From: Prado023 sp963774745
GTDB taxonomy: Bacteria > Actinomycetota > Actinomycetes > S36-B12 > CAIYMF01
Direction of reading: 5' to 3'
Assembly: GCA_963774745.1 (NCBI GenBank)
Contig: CAVZGE010000002.1
Location: 558,001 to 622,000 of the forward strand
DNA: 64,000 nucleotides
Positions 1 through 7,901 of this stretch are shown piece by piece (the stretch's first letter is position 1; the number at the start of each line of letters is the position of its first letter). The notes beneath the pieces are model-generated. The model did no database searches and had not been told where the DNA came from. It was given only the letters and a program-made list of their open reading frames with translations. Position numbers and translations under genes: made by a program.

Positions 1-57
1 GGCCTGGGCCTGGACACCGCCACGATCGACGCACTGCGCGCAGCCCTCGTCGCGTAG
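1..57 (+). CDS. 3' end of an unidentified gene (partial)
   Basis: An open frame enters the window at base 1 and stops at TAG 55-57, giving an 18-residue tail that ends DALRAALVA. The fragment is too short to assign to a family. It reads toward glgX and ends 66 bases before it, so it could belong to the same region of carbohydrate or hydrogenase genes, but nothing in the sequence shows this. Confidence 0.45.
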   Translation, partial: GLGLDTATIDALRAALVA

Positions 58-123
58 GCCGCACGACCCACGGCGCGAGGCGTCCGCACGCGGGAGGCAA
101 TAGCCTCGGCGCAGGAGGTCACC

Positions 124-2169
124 ATGGTCGAGCAGATGGGGTACCTGCGCACGATAGACGCCTGGGAGCGCGAGGAGGGTGCGCCCGTCCCCGTGGGGGC
201 GACGTGGGTCCACGAGCTGGCGGCGTGGAACTTCTCGATCTACTCGCGGACGGCCACGACGGTGACGCTCCTGCTCTACACCGCCGACGACGTGACCACG
301 CCGCTGCTGGAGTACCCGCTCGATCCGTTCGTCAACAAGACCGGCCGGCTGTGGCACTGCCTGGTCAGTGCTGCCCGGGTCCCCGGGGCGGCGTACTACG
401 CCTACCGGGTGGACGGTCCGGTCGGTGGCGCCCACCGGTTCGTCCCCAGGAAGGTCCTGTGCGACCCGTACGCGCGTCGACTGCACTTCCCAGCCGGGTT
501 CTCCCGCGAGGCGGCGCGCGGCCAGGACGCCAACGACGGCCGCGCGGTCCTCGGGGTGCTGCCCACGGCTGCGTGGGCGTTGGAGGCCCTGCCCGTGCCG
601 GGGCCGCGGCACACGCACGACATGGTGATCTACGAGGTCCACGTGAAGGGGTTCACGGCGCGGCCCAACAGCGGGGTTGCCGAGGAGCTGCGCGGGACCT
701 TCCGTGGCCTCATCGAGAGGATCGACCATCTCACGGACCTCGGCGTCACCGTCGTCGAGCTGCTCCCTGTCCACCAGTTCGACCCCCAGGAGGGCAACTA
801 CTGGGGCTACATGACGATGAACTTCCTGGCCCCGCACTCCGAGTACGCGAACTCCGACGCCGTGGCCGAGTTCCGCGCCATGGCCGACGCCCTGCACGCG
901 GCCGGCATCGAGCTGTGGCTCGATGTGGTCTACAACCACACCGCGGAGGGGGACCGCAGTGGACCCACCTACAACCTCGCCGGAATCGACAACGACTCGT
1001 ACTACATCGTCGGGGCTGACGGCTCGTACTGGAACGACACCGGTTGCGGGAACACCACCCAGGCCGCGGACATCGCCACCCGCGCCCTGGTGCTGCGCAG
1101 CCTGGCGCACTGGGCCGAGCAGATGGGGGTCGACGGCTACCGCTTCGACCTCGCCTCGATCCTGACCCGTGACGCCGATGGCGCCGTCGAGGGGGACATG
1201 CCCCCGATGATCAACGAGATCGGCATCCTGGCCGGCACCCACGACCTGCGCCTGACCGCGGAGGCCTGGGACCTCGGCGCCTACCAGCTGGGCCGCGGCT
1301 TCCCGGGGATCATGTGGCGGCAGTGGAACGGGCGGTTCCGTGACGACGTGCGCGGGTTCGTCAAGGGCGATGACGGGCTCGTGCCGGCGCTGATGTCCCG
1401 GGTGTACGGAAGTGCGGACCTGTTCCCGGACGGCCCGAACGACATGTACCGGCCCTACCAGAGCATCAACTTCGTCACGGCCCACGACGGGTTCTGCCTC
1501 TACGACCTCGTGTCCTACAACGAGCGGCACAACGAGGCCAACGGCCACGGGGGCACCGACGGCTCCTCGGACAACCGCAGCTGGAACTGCGGGTGGGAGG
1601 GCGACGAGGGCGCACCGCCCGAGGTCCTGGCCCTGCGGATGCGCCAGATGAAGAACTTCGCCGCGCTGATGATGCTGGCCAACGGCGTGCCGATGATCGT
1701 CGCCGGTGACGAGTTCGCCAACACCCAGCGCGGCAACAACAACCCCTACAACCAGGACAACGAGATCACCTGGCTGGACTGGGACCGCCTGGACTCCCAC
1801 CGCGACCTGTACGAGTTCTTCAAGGCCATGATCGCGCTGCGCAAGGGACGCCGCAGCATCTCGCGGAGCCGGTTCTGGCGCGAGGACGTGCGCTGGTTCG
1901 GCACCACCGGCGAGCCCGACACCGCGCCCTGGTCGCACAGCGTCGCGTGGCACCTGTCCGGAGCCCGGTACGGCGAGGGCGACCTCTACGTCATGGTCAA
2001 CGCCCACTGGGAGCCGCTGGACTTCGCCGTCCAGGTACCCGGGGCGTGGCGTCGGATCGTGGACACGGCCCTGGCGGCCCCGGATCACGTGCGGGCGGTC
2101 GCGGACGCCCCGGCGGTCGGCGCCACCGTGCTGGTCGCCGACCGGTCGATCGTGGTCCTCGCGACGTGA
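124..2169 (+). CDS. glgX: Glycogen debranching enzyme GlgX (GH13)
   Basis: Cytoplasmic isoamylase-type hydrolase that removes alpha-1,6 branches from phosphorylase-trimmed glycogen. The 681 residues show a CBM48-like N-terminal domain (about 20-110), then a GH13 barrel with all four signature regions: DVVYNH near residue 266, the nucleophile in GYRFDLAS (Asp342), the acid/base in EAWD (Glu380) and the transition-state His-Asp in TAHDG (454-455). Length fits GlgX/TreX. ATG at 124 has a GGAGG Shine-Dalgarno at 114-118. A TAGCCT hexamer at 104-109 could be a -10, but transcription from it would begin almost on the Shine-Dalgarno. The hyp operon starts 37 bases downstream, which may be incidental. 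TreX-type specificity is an alternative. Confidence 0.93.
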   Translation: MVEQMGYLRTIDAWEREEGAPVPVGATWVHELAAWNFSIYSRTATTVTLLLYTADDVTTPLLEYPLDPFVNKTGRLWHCLVSAARVPGAAYYAYRVDGPVGGAHRFVPRKVLCDPYARRLHFPAGFSREAARGQDANDGRAVLGVLPTAAWALEALPVPGPRHTHDMVIYEVHVKGFTARPNSGVAEELRGTFRGLIERIDHLTDLGVTVVELLPVHQFDPQEGNYWGYMTMNFLAPHSEYANSDAVAEFRAMADALHAAGIELWLDVVYNHTAEGDRSGPTYNLAGIDNDSYYIVGADGSYWNDTGCGNTTQAADIATRALVLRSLAHWAEQMGVDGYRFDLASILTRDADGAVEGDMPPMINEIGILAGTHDLRLTAEAWDLGAYQLGRGFPGIMWRQWNGRFRDDVRGFVKGDDGLVPALMSRVYGSADLFPDGPNDMYRPYQSINFVTAHDGFCLYDLVSYNERHNEANGHGGTDGSSDNRSWNCGWEGDEGAPPEVLALRMRQMKNFAALMMLANGVPMIVAGDEFANTQRGNNNPYNQDNEITWLDWDRLDSHRDLYEFFKAMIALRKGRRSISRSRFWREDVRWFGTTGEPDTAPWSHSVAWHLSGARYGEGDLYVMVNAHWEPLDFAVQVPGAWRRIVDTALAAPDHVRAVADAPAVGATVLVADRSIVVLAT

Positions 2170-2206
2170 TGCCCGCAGCGCTGGTGGATGCCGCCAGGAC
2201 GGCGCG

Positions 2207-4489
2207 GTGAGTGGCCCCGCCCGCCGGCGCATGCGGGTCACCGGGGTCGTCCAGGGCGTCGGCTTCCGGCCGTTCGTCCACGCCGTCGCCGGTGAGCTGG
2301 GCCTGTCGGGCTTCGTGGGCAACGACGCCGACGGGGTGATCCTCGAGGCCCAGGGCCCAGCAGAGGCGCTGGCCGAGCTGGAGCGCCGGCTGCGCCAGGA
2401 GGCGCCCCCGCTCGCAGTCGTGGAGGAGGTGCTGGTCGAGCCGCTGCCCCCGGCCGTCGGCGTGGTCCCGGGCTTCCGGATCGTCGCCAGCGGTGGCGGC
2501 CCGGGCGTCACCTCGATCCCACCGGACACCGCCGTCTGCGACGCGTGCCTGGCCGAGATGCGCGATCCCACGGATCGGCGCCACGGCTTCGCGTTCATCG
2601 CCTGCACGAACTGCGGACCGCGGTACACGATCACCATCGGGCTTCCCTACGATCGGCAGCGCTCCACGATGGCAGGTTTCCCCCTGTGCCGCTCGTGCCT
2701 GGCCGAGTACACGGACCCGACCTCCCGGCGGTTCCACGCCCAGCCGACGGCCTGCCCCGAGTGCGGCCCGTCGCTGTCGATGCCCGTCGCCGAGGTGGCG
2801 TCCGCGCTGCAGGGGGGGCGGATCGTGGCGATCAAGGGCGTCGGCGGGTACCACCTGGCCTGCGATGCGCGTGATCCGGCGGCGGTCCGGACGCTGCGTG
2901 CCCGCAAGCAGCGCGGCGCCAAGCCGTTCGCCCTGATGGCCGCGACCCTCGAGGTCGTTCGCCGGGTGGCCGCGCTCGACACCGCCGCGCAGGCGTTGCT
3001 CACCTCCGCGGCACGGCCCATCGTGATCCTCCCGGCGATCGATGCGGGCCTGGTGGCCGAGGTCGCGCCCGGAACCGGGACCCTCGGCGTGATGCTGCCC
3101 CACGCCCCGTTGCACCACCTCCTGTTCGACGCCGGGGCACCGACGCTGCTGGTGATGACCAGCGGCAACCTGGCCGACGAGCCGATCTGCATCGACCCCA
3201 CCGAGGCCGAGCAGCGACTCAGCGGCCTGGCCGACGTGTTCTGCCACCACGACCGCCCCATCCACGTGGCCTGCGACGACTCGGTCACCCGGGTGGTTGC
3301 CGGTGCGCCGCAGCCGGTGCGCCGCAGCCGGGGATACGCGCCGATGCCGCTGCGCCTGCCGTCGTCCGGCCCCCCGATGGTGGCCGTGGGCGGCGAGCTC
3401 AAGTCGACGGCCTGCGTCGCCCGCGGGGGCACGGCCTGGCTCAGCCAGCACATCGGCGACACGGCCGACCTCGGGACGCTGGCGATGCTGGAGCGCACGG
3501 TGCAGACGCTGTGCGCACTGCAGCGGGTCGCACCCGAGGTGATGGTGTCCGACGCGCACCCCGGGTACCTGTCGCGGCAGTGGGCCGCTGAGCAGGCCGC
3601 GGCCCGGGGGATCGAGCACCTGCTCGTGGGCCACCACCACGCGCACCTGGCGTCGCTGCTCGCCGAGCACCGGGTGCCGGCCGGGGAACCCGTCCTGGGC
3701 GTGGTGCTCGACGGCACCGGCTACGGCGCGGACGGGACCATCTGGGGCGGCGAGCTGCTGCTGGGCAGCTATGCCTCGGTCGAGCGGGTCGGGCACCTGC
3801 GACCGGTCACCCTGCCCGGCGGCGACGCGGCCATCCGGCATCCGGCCCGCACCGCGGCGGCCCACCTGCACGCCGCCGGGCTCGGCTGGGAGGGCACCGC
3901 GAGCGCCGCGGCCTGCACCCCGGCCGAGGGCGCGTTGCTCGCCCGGATGCTGGCCACCGGCTCGCACTGCACGCCGACGACCAGCATGGGTCGGCTCTTC
4001 GACGCGATCGCGTCCCTGCTCGACGTGCGTCACGAGGTGGCCTACGAGGCACAGGCCGCCATCGAGCTCGAGGCCCTGGCCGCGTCGACGGCGGACAGTG
4101 CCCCCGGTTGGCGCCCCACGGAGGCGCGGCACGGCCCCGTCGTGACCGCCGAACCCGGAGGTGACCTCGTGCTCGACCCCTCGGGATGGATCGCCCAGGC
4201 GGTGGCCGATCACGTGGCAGGCGTCGCCCCCGCCCGCTCCGCGCGGGCGTTCCACCTGGCCCTGGCCGAGGCGCTCACGGAGGCCGTGATGGTCGTTCGC
4301 GACCGGCACGGGATCGACACGGTCGGCCTCACCGGCGGGGTGTTCGCCAATGCCATCCTCTCCACGGCTTGTCAGGGGTCGCTGCGGGCGGCAGGCTTGA
4401 GGGTGCTCGTGCACGGCGTGGTGCCGCCCAACGATGGCGGCCTCGCGCTGGGCCAGGCGGCGGTTGCCGCGGCCTGGTCCGCCCGCTGA
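2207..4489 (+). CDS. hypF: Hydrogenase maturation carbamoyltransferase HypF
   Basis: HypF uses carbamoyl phosphate and ATP to carbamoylate HypE, the first step in making the CN ligands of [NiFe]-hydrogenase. The 760-residue protein has the full order: an acylphosphatase domain (VVQGVGFRP near residue 15), two zinc-finger pairs (CDAC and CTNC near 110-135; CRSC and CPEC near 160-188), a YrdC-like domain (about 200-385) and a Kae1-like domain with the metal motif HHHAH near 478. GTG 2207 is used; an in-frame ATG at 2231 (MRVTGVV) is the main alternative. First gene of the hypFCDE operon; hypC follows after 20 bases. Confidence 0.95.
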   Translation: MSGPARRRMRVTGVVQGVGFRPFVHAVAGELGLSGFVGNDADGVILEAQGPAEALAELERRLRQEAPPLAVVEEVLVEPLPPAVGVVPGFRIVASGGGPGVTSIPPDTAVCDACLAEMRDPTDRRHGFAFIACTNCGPRYTITIGLPYDRQRSTMAGFPLCRSCLAEYTDPTSRRFHAQPTACPECGPSLSMPVAEVASALQGGRIVAIKGVGGYHLACDARDPAAVRTLRARKQRGAKPFALMAATLEVVRRVAALDTAAQALLTSAARPIVILPAIDAGLVAEVAPGTGTLGVMLPHAPLHHLLFDAGAPTLLVMTSGNLADEPICIDPTEAEQRLSGLADVFCHHDRPIHVACDDSVTRVVAGAPQPVRRSRGYAPMPLRLPSSGPPMVAVGGELKSTACVARGGTAWLSQHIGDTADLGTLAMLERTVQTLCALQRVAPEVMVSDAHPGYLSRQWAAEQAAARGIEHLLVGHHHAHLASLLAEHRVPAGEPVLGVVLDGTGYGADGTIWGGELLLGSYASVERVGHLRPVTLPGGDAAIRHPARTAAAHLHAAGLGWEGTASAAACTPAEGALLARMLATGSHCTPTTSMGRLFDAIASLLDVRHEVAYEAQAAIELEALAASTADSAPGWRPTEARHGPVVTAEPGGDLVLDPSGWIAQAVADHVAGVAPARSARAFHLALAEALTEAVMVVRDRHGIDTVGLTGGVFANAILSTACQGSLRAAGLRVLVHGVVPPNDGGLALGQAAVAAAWSAR

Positions 4490-4509
4490 CGGCCCCGAGG
4501 AGGACGACC

Positions 4510-4803
4510 GTGTGTCTGGGGGTGCCCGGCAGGGTCGACACCGTGTGGGAGGTCCACGGCATGCGCATGGCGACCGTGGACTTCGGTGGGGTGCGCAAGG
4601 AGGTCTGCCTCGCCTACGTCCCTGAGGTGCAGGTGGGTGACTACACGATCGTCCACGTGGGCTTCGCCCTGACCAGGCTGGACGAGGCCTCGGCCCTGGA
4701 GACCCTCGAGCTCATGCGCAGCGTCGGGCTGCTCGAGCAGGAGCTCACGCCGATGGGCCCGCTGGGCGCTGAGGGCGAAGCGTCCCCGGTGGCATCGCCG
4801 TGA
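4510..4803 (+). CDS. hypC: Hydrogenase assembly chaperone HypC
   Basis: Small chaperone (97 aa) that with HypD carries the Fe(CN)2CO unit to the hydrogenase large subunit. It opens with CLGVPGRV, so the essential Cys2 is present once the GTG initiator is read as Met. The start is set by a GAGGAGG Shine-Dalgarno at about 4497-4503, and a longer frame running upstream overlaps hypF and is not credible. The C-terminal 20 or so residues (PMGPLGAEGEASPV) extend past the usual HypC core. Its TGA overlaps the GTG of hypD by 4 bases (GTGA), implying translational coupling. Confidence 0.93.
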   Translation: MCLGVPGRVDTVWEVHGMRMATVDFGGVRKEVCLAYVPEVQVGDYTIVHVGFALTRLDEASALETLELMRSVGLLEQELTPMGPLGAEGEASPVASP

Positions 4804-5897
4804 AGTACCTCGACGAGTTCGGCGACCCGGAGCTCGCCCGGCGGCTGCTCGACGACATCGCCGCGACGGTCACCCGGCCCTGGGCCCTGATGGAGGTGTG
4901 CGGCGGGCAGACCCACACCATCGTCCGCAACGGCATCGACCAGCTCCTGCCCGAGGGCGTGGAGATGATCCACGGCCCCGGATGCCCGGTGTGCGTCACC
5001 CCGTTGGAGACGATCGACCGGGCGCTGGCGATCGCGTCCATGCCCGGGGTCATCCTCTGCTCGTTCGGGGACATGATCCGGGTCCCCGGCTCGGCCGGCG
5101 ACCTGGTCCGGGTCAGGAGCGCCGGCGGGGACGTCCGGATCGTCTACTCGCCCCTGGACGCCGTGCGGATCGCGCAGGAGAACCCCGACAAGCAGGTGGT
5201 GTTCCTCGGCATCGGGTTCGAGACCACGGCTCCGGCGAACGCGATGACGGTCCAGGTCGCGAAGCGGCTGGGGATCGGCAACTACTCCGTTCTCGTCTCG
5301 CACGTGCTGGTGCCCCCGGCGATCACCGCGATCATGGACTCCCCGTCCTGTCGGGTGCAGGGGTTCCTCGCCGCCGGGCACGTGTGCACCGTGATGGGCC
5401 TGGCGCAGTACGAGCCGCTGGTGGCGAAGTACCGGGTGCCCATCGTCGTCACCGGCTTCGAGCCGCTGGACGTCCTCGAGGGGATCCGGCGCACGGTCCA
5501 CCAGCTCGAGGAGGGCCGCGCGGAGCTGGAGAACGCCTACCCGCGTGCGGTCGCCGCGGCCGGCAACCCCGCTGCCCGGGCCGTCGTCGAGGAGGTGTTC
5601 ACCGTCTGCGACCGGTCGTGGCGCGGCATCGGGGTCATCGCGGACTCCGGGTGGCGGCTCGCGGACGAGTACGCGCAGTTCGACGCGGAGCGCAGGTTCG
5701 ACGTCGAAGGGATCGTGACCAGGGAGTCGGACCGCTGCCGTGCCGGCGAGGTGCTGCAGGGCCTGATCAAGCCGTTCGAGTGCGCGGCGTTCGGCACCGC
5801 GTGCACGCCGCGCACGCCGCTGGGGGCACCCATGGTCTCCAGCGAGGGGGCGTGTGCGGCCTACTACCAGTTCCGCCGCCTGGAGCAGCCCGCATGA
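4800..5897 (+). CDS. hypD: Hydrogenase maturation iron-sulfur scaffold HypD
   Basis: HypD is the Fe-S scaffold on which the Fe(CN)2CO cofactor is assembled with HypC and HypE. The 365-aa protein carries the family signatures EVCGGQTHT near residue 37, GPGCPVCVTP near 60-70 and GFETTAP near 140. Near the C terminus are the spaced cysteines of the cluster region (ECAAFGTAC and EGACAAYY). Length is normal. GTG start inside the hypC stop; its own TGA overlaps the ATG of hypE (ATGA), so hypC-hypD-hypE are coupled. Confidence 0.95.
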   Translation: MKYLDEFGDPELARRLLDDIAATVTRPWALMEVCGGQTHTIVRNGIDQLLPEGVEMIHGPGCPVCVTPLETIDRALAIASMPGVILCSFGDMIRVPGSAGDLVRVRSAGGDVRIVYSPLDAVRIAQENPDKQVVFLGIGFETTAPANAMTVQVAKRLGIGNYSVLVSHVLVPPAITAIMDSPSCRVQGFLAAGHVCTVMGLAQYEPLVAKYRVPIVVTGFEPLDVLEGIRRTVHQLEEGRAELENAYPRAVAAAGNPAARAVVEEVFTVCDRSWRGIGVIADSGWRLADEYAQFDAERRFDVEGIVTRESDRCRAGEVLQGLIKPFECAAFGTACTPRTPLGAPMVSSEGACAAYYQFRRLEQPA

Positions 5898-6979
5898 GTC
5901 GACCGGACTTCACCGCGTGGTCCTGCCCGATCCCGCTGCGCGACCACCCGAACGTCGTGATGGGGCACGGTGGCGGGGGGCGGCTGTCCGCCGAGCTCAT
6001 CGAGCACCTGTTCCTCCCGGCCTTCGACGGCACGCCCCTGGCCGATGTCCTCACCCAGCTCGGTGACGCGGCGGTCCTGGATCTCGGTGCTCCCGGAGCC
6101 ACCGGCGGCCTGAGGCTGGCCTTCACCACCGACTCCTACGTGGTGCGCCCGAGGTTCTTCCCGGGTGGCAACATCGGCGATCTCGCGGTCAACGGCACGG
6201 TCAACGACCTGGCCGTCAGCGGGGCGCTGCCCCTGGCGCTGTCCGTCGGGGCGATCCTCGAGGAGGGCATGGCCCTCGACGAGCTGGGTGTCATCGCCGC
6301 GACCATGGGTGCCGCCGCCCGCGCGGCCGGGGTCTCGATCGTCACCGGCGACACGAAGGTGGTGGACTCCGGGCACGGCGACGGGGTCTACCTGAACACC
6401 GCGGGCATCGGGCTGGTCCCCGCCGGGCTGGAGCTGGGCCCGGGGCAGGTGCACCCCGGGGACGCGGTGCTGCTCTCCGGCCCGATCGGCCTGCACGGGA
6501 TCGCCGTGCTCAGCGTCCGCGACGGGCTGGAGTTCGGCGCGGACGTGGTGACCGACAGCGCACCCCTGACGCCGATGACCCAGGCGCTGCTGGTCGCGGC
6601 AGTGGGCGTGGCCATGATGCGCGACCCCACGCGCGGCGGCGTCGCGGCCACGCTCAACGAGATCGCGCACGCCAGCGGCACGGGCATCGAGATCATCGAA
6701 CGTGCGGTGCCGGTGCCCGAGGTGGTGCGCGCAGCCTGCGGGTTCCTCGGCCTGGACCCGCTGTCCATCGCGAACGAGGGCAGGGCGGTGGTGCTCGTGC
6801 GCGGCGCGGACGCAGAGCGGGCACTGGAGGTGATGCGCGGGACCGAGGTGGGCCGGGGGGCCACCCGCATCGGCACGGTCACGGCCGAGCACCCCGGCGT
6901 GGTGGTGGCCCGGACCGGGATCGGCGGGACCCGGGTCGTCGACCTCCCGCTGGCAGAGCAACTGCCCCGCATCTGCTGA
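5894..6979 (+). CDS. hypE: Carbamoyl-dehydrating hydrogenase maturation protein HypE
   Basis: HypE dehydrates the carbamoyl group placed on its C-terminal cysteine by HypF to a thiocyanate and passes CN to HypCD. The 361-aa protein has the PurM/AIR-synthase fold signatures (MGHGGGGRLS near residue 22, NGTVNDLAVSGA near 100, TGDTKVV near 155) and ends in the diagnostic PRIC with the modifiable terminal Cys. The ATG at 5894 overlaps the hypD stop. It closes the hypFCDE run. No hypA, hypB, maturation protease or hydrogenase subunit lies in the window, so the target hydrogenase must be elsewhere, possibly upstream of base 1. Confidence 0.95.
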   Translation: MSRPDFTAWSCPIPLRDHPNVVMGHGGGGRLSAELIEHLFLPAFDGTPLADVLTQLGDAAVLDLGAPGATGGLRLAFTTDSYVVRPRFFPGGNIGDLAVNGTVNDLAVSGALPLALSVGAILEEGMALDELGVIAATMGAAARAAGVSIVTGDTKVVDSGHGDGVYLNTAGIGLVPAGLELGPGQVHPGDAVLLSGPIGLHGIAVLSVRDGLEFGADVVTDSAPLTPMTQALLVAAVGVAMMRDPTRGGVAATLNEIAHASGTGIEIIERAVPVPEVVRAACGFLGLDPLSIANEGRAVVLVRGADAERALEVMRGTEVGRGATRIGTVTAEHPGVVVARTGIGGTRVVDLPLAEQLPRIC

Positions 6980-7017
6980 TAGGACTGCCACCAGGGGGTC
7001 GGACTCGGAGGTGGAGC

Positions 7018-7848
7018 ATGTGTCGCTGGATGGCCTACTCGGGATCGGCGATCCCCGTCGCGGAGCTGCTGCTCAAGCCGAAGCACTCGCTGATCGACCA
7101 GAGCCTGCACTCGAGGATGGGGGCCACCACCACCAACGGTGACGGCTTCGGCCTGGGCTGGTACGGCGTGGGTGACACCCCCGGGGTGTTCCACAGCACG
7201 GAGCCGGCGTGGAACGACCGGAACCTCGCGGACCTGGCCAAGCACCTGGTCTCGCCGCTGGTGTTCGCGCACGTGCGCGCCTCGACCGGGGGAGCGATCC
7301 AGCAGACCAACTGCCACCCGTTCCGGTACCAGAACTGGCTGTTCATGCACAACGGGCTGATCCGCGACTTCGCGACGGTCAAGCGGGACCTGGCGTTCGC
7401 GGTCGACGCGTCGCTGTACCCCCTGATCGAGGGCTCGACCGACTCCGAGCTGTTCTTCTACCTGGCCCTGACCATGGGCCTGCAGGACGACCCGCTGGGC
7501 GCCGTCGAGCGGGCAGTCGGGTTCATCGAGGACACGGGGCACCGCCATGGGGTGCAGTACCCGATCCAGATGACGGTCGCCACCACGGACGGGACCTGCA
7601 TCTGGGCGTTCCGCTACTCCAGCGAGGGGAGGTCCCGATCACTGTTCCACAGCACGGACATCGCCATGCTGCGCGAGACCTACCCGGACAACCCGGTGCT
7701 GCACGAGGTGTCCGACGAGACCCGGCTGGTCGTCTCCGAGCCCCTGGGCGACCTGGAGGGTGCCTGGCGGGAGGTCCCGGAGTCGATGTGCGGGGTCGTG
7801 CAGCCCGGCCAGGACGAGCTGCGCCCGTTCACCCCCCGGAACGGGTAG
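7018..7848 (+). CDS. Class II glutamine amidotransferase, YafJ/EgtC-like
   Basis: A stand-alone N-terminal-nucleophile glutamine amidotransferase domain of 276 aa. The protein begins MCRWMAYSG, so Cys2 is the predicted nucleophile after Met removal. NGDGFGLGWY, FAHVRASTGG, NCHPF and MHNG follow in the usual order. Homologues include YafJ and EgtC (ergothioneine pathway), but no other egt gene is nearby, so the substrate is unknown. Start supported by a GGAGGTGGAG Shine-Dalgarno just before ATG 7018. It follows hypE by 38 bases on the same strand and is convergent with accA. Confidence 0.8.
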   Translation: MCRWMAYSGSAIPVAELLLKPKHSLIDQSLHSRMGATTTNGDGFGLGWYGVGDTPGVFHSTEPAWNDRNLADLAKHLVSPLVFAHVRASTGGAIQQTNCHPFRYQNWLFMHNGLIRDFATVKRDLAFAVDASLYPLIEGSTDSELFFYLALTMGLQDDPLGAVERAVGFIEDTGHRHGVQYPIQMTVATTDGTCIWAFRYSSEGRSRSLFHSTDIAMLRETYPDNPVLHEVSDETRLVVSEPLGDLEGAWREVPESMCGVVQPGQDELRPFTPRNG

Positions 7849-7901
7849 TCGCTGCCACGTACCGGCCACGGCAGGCGACACCCCGGGCCCCGACCGCGCC
7901 C

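Noticed and set aside
1997..4414. An 805-codon minus-strand open frame opposite glgX and hypF
   Set aside because: Composition is Arg/Gly/Pro-rich with no family motif, and it lies antisense to two clearly functional genes. Such frames are expected at this GC content.
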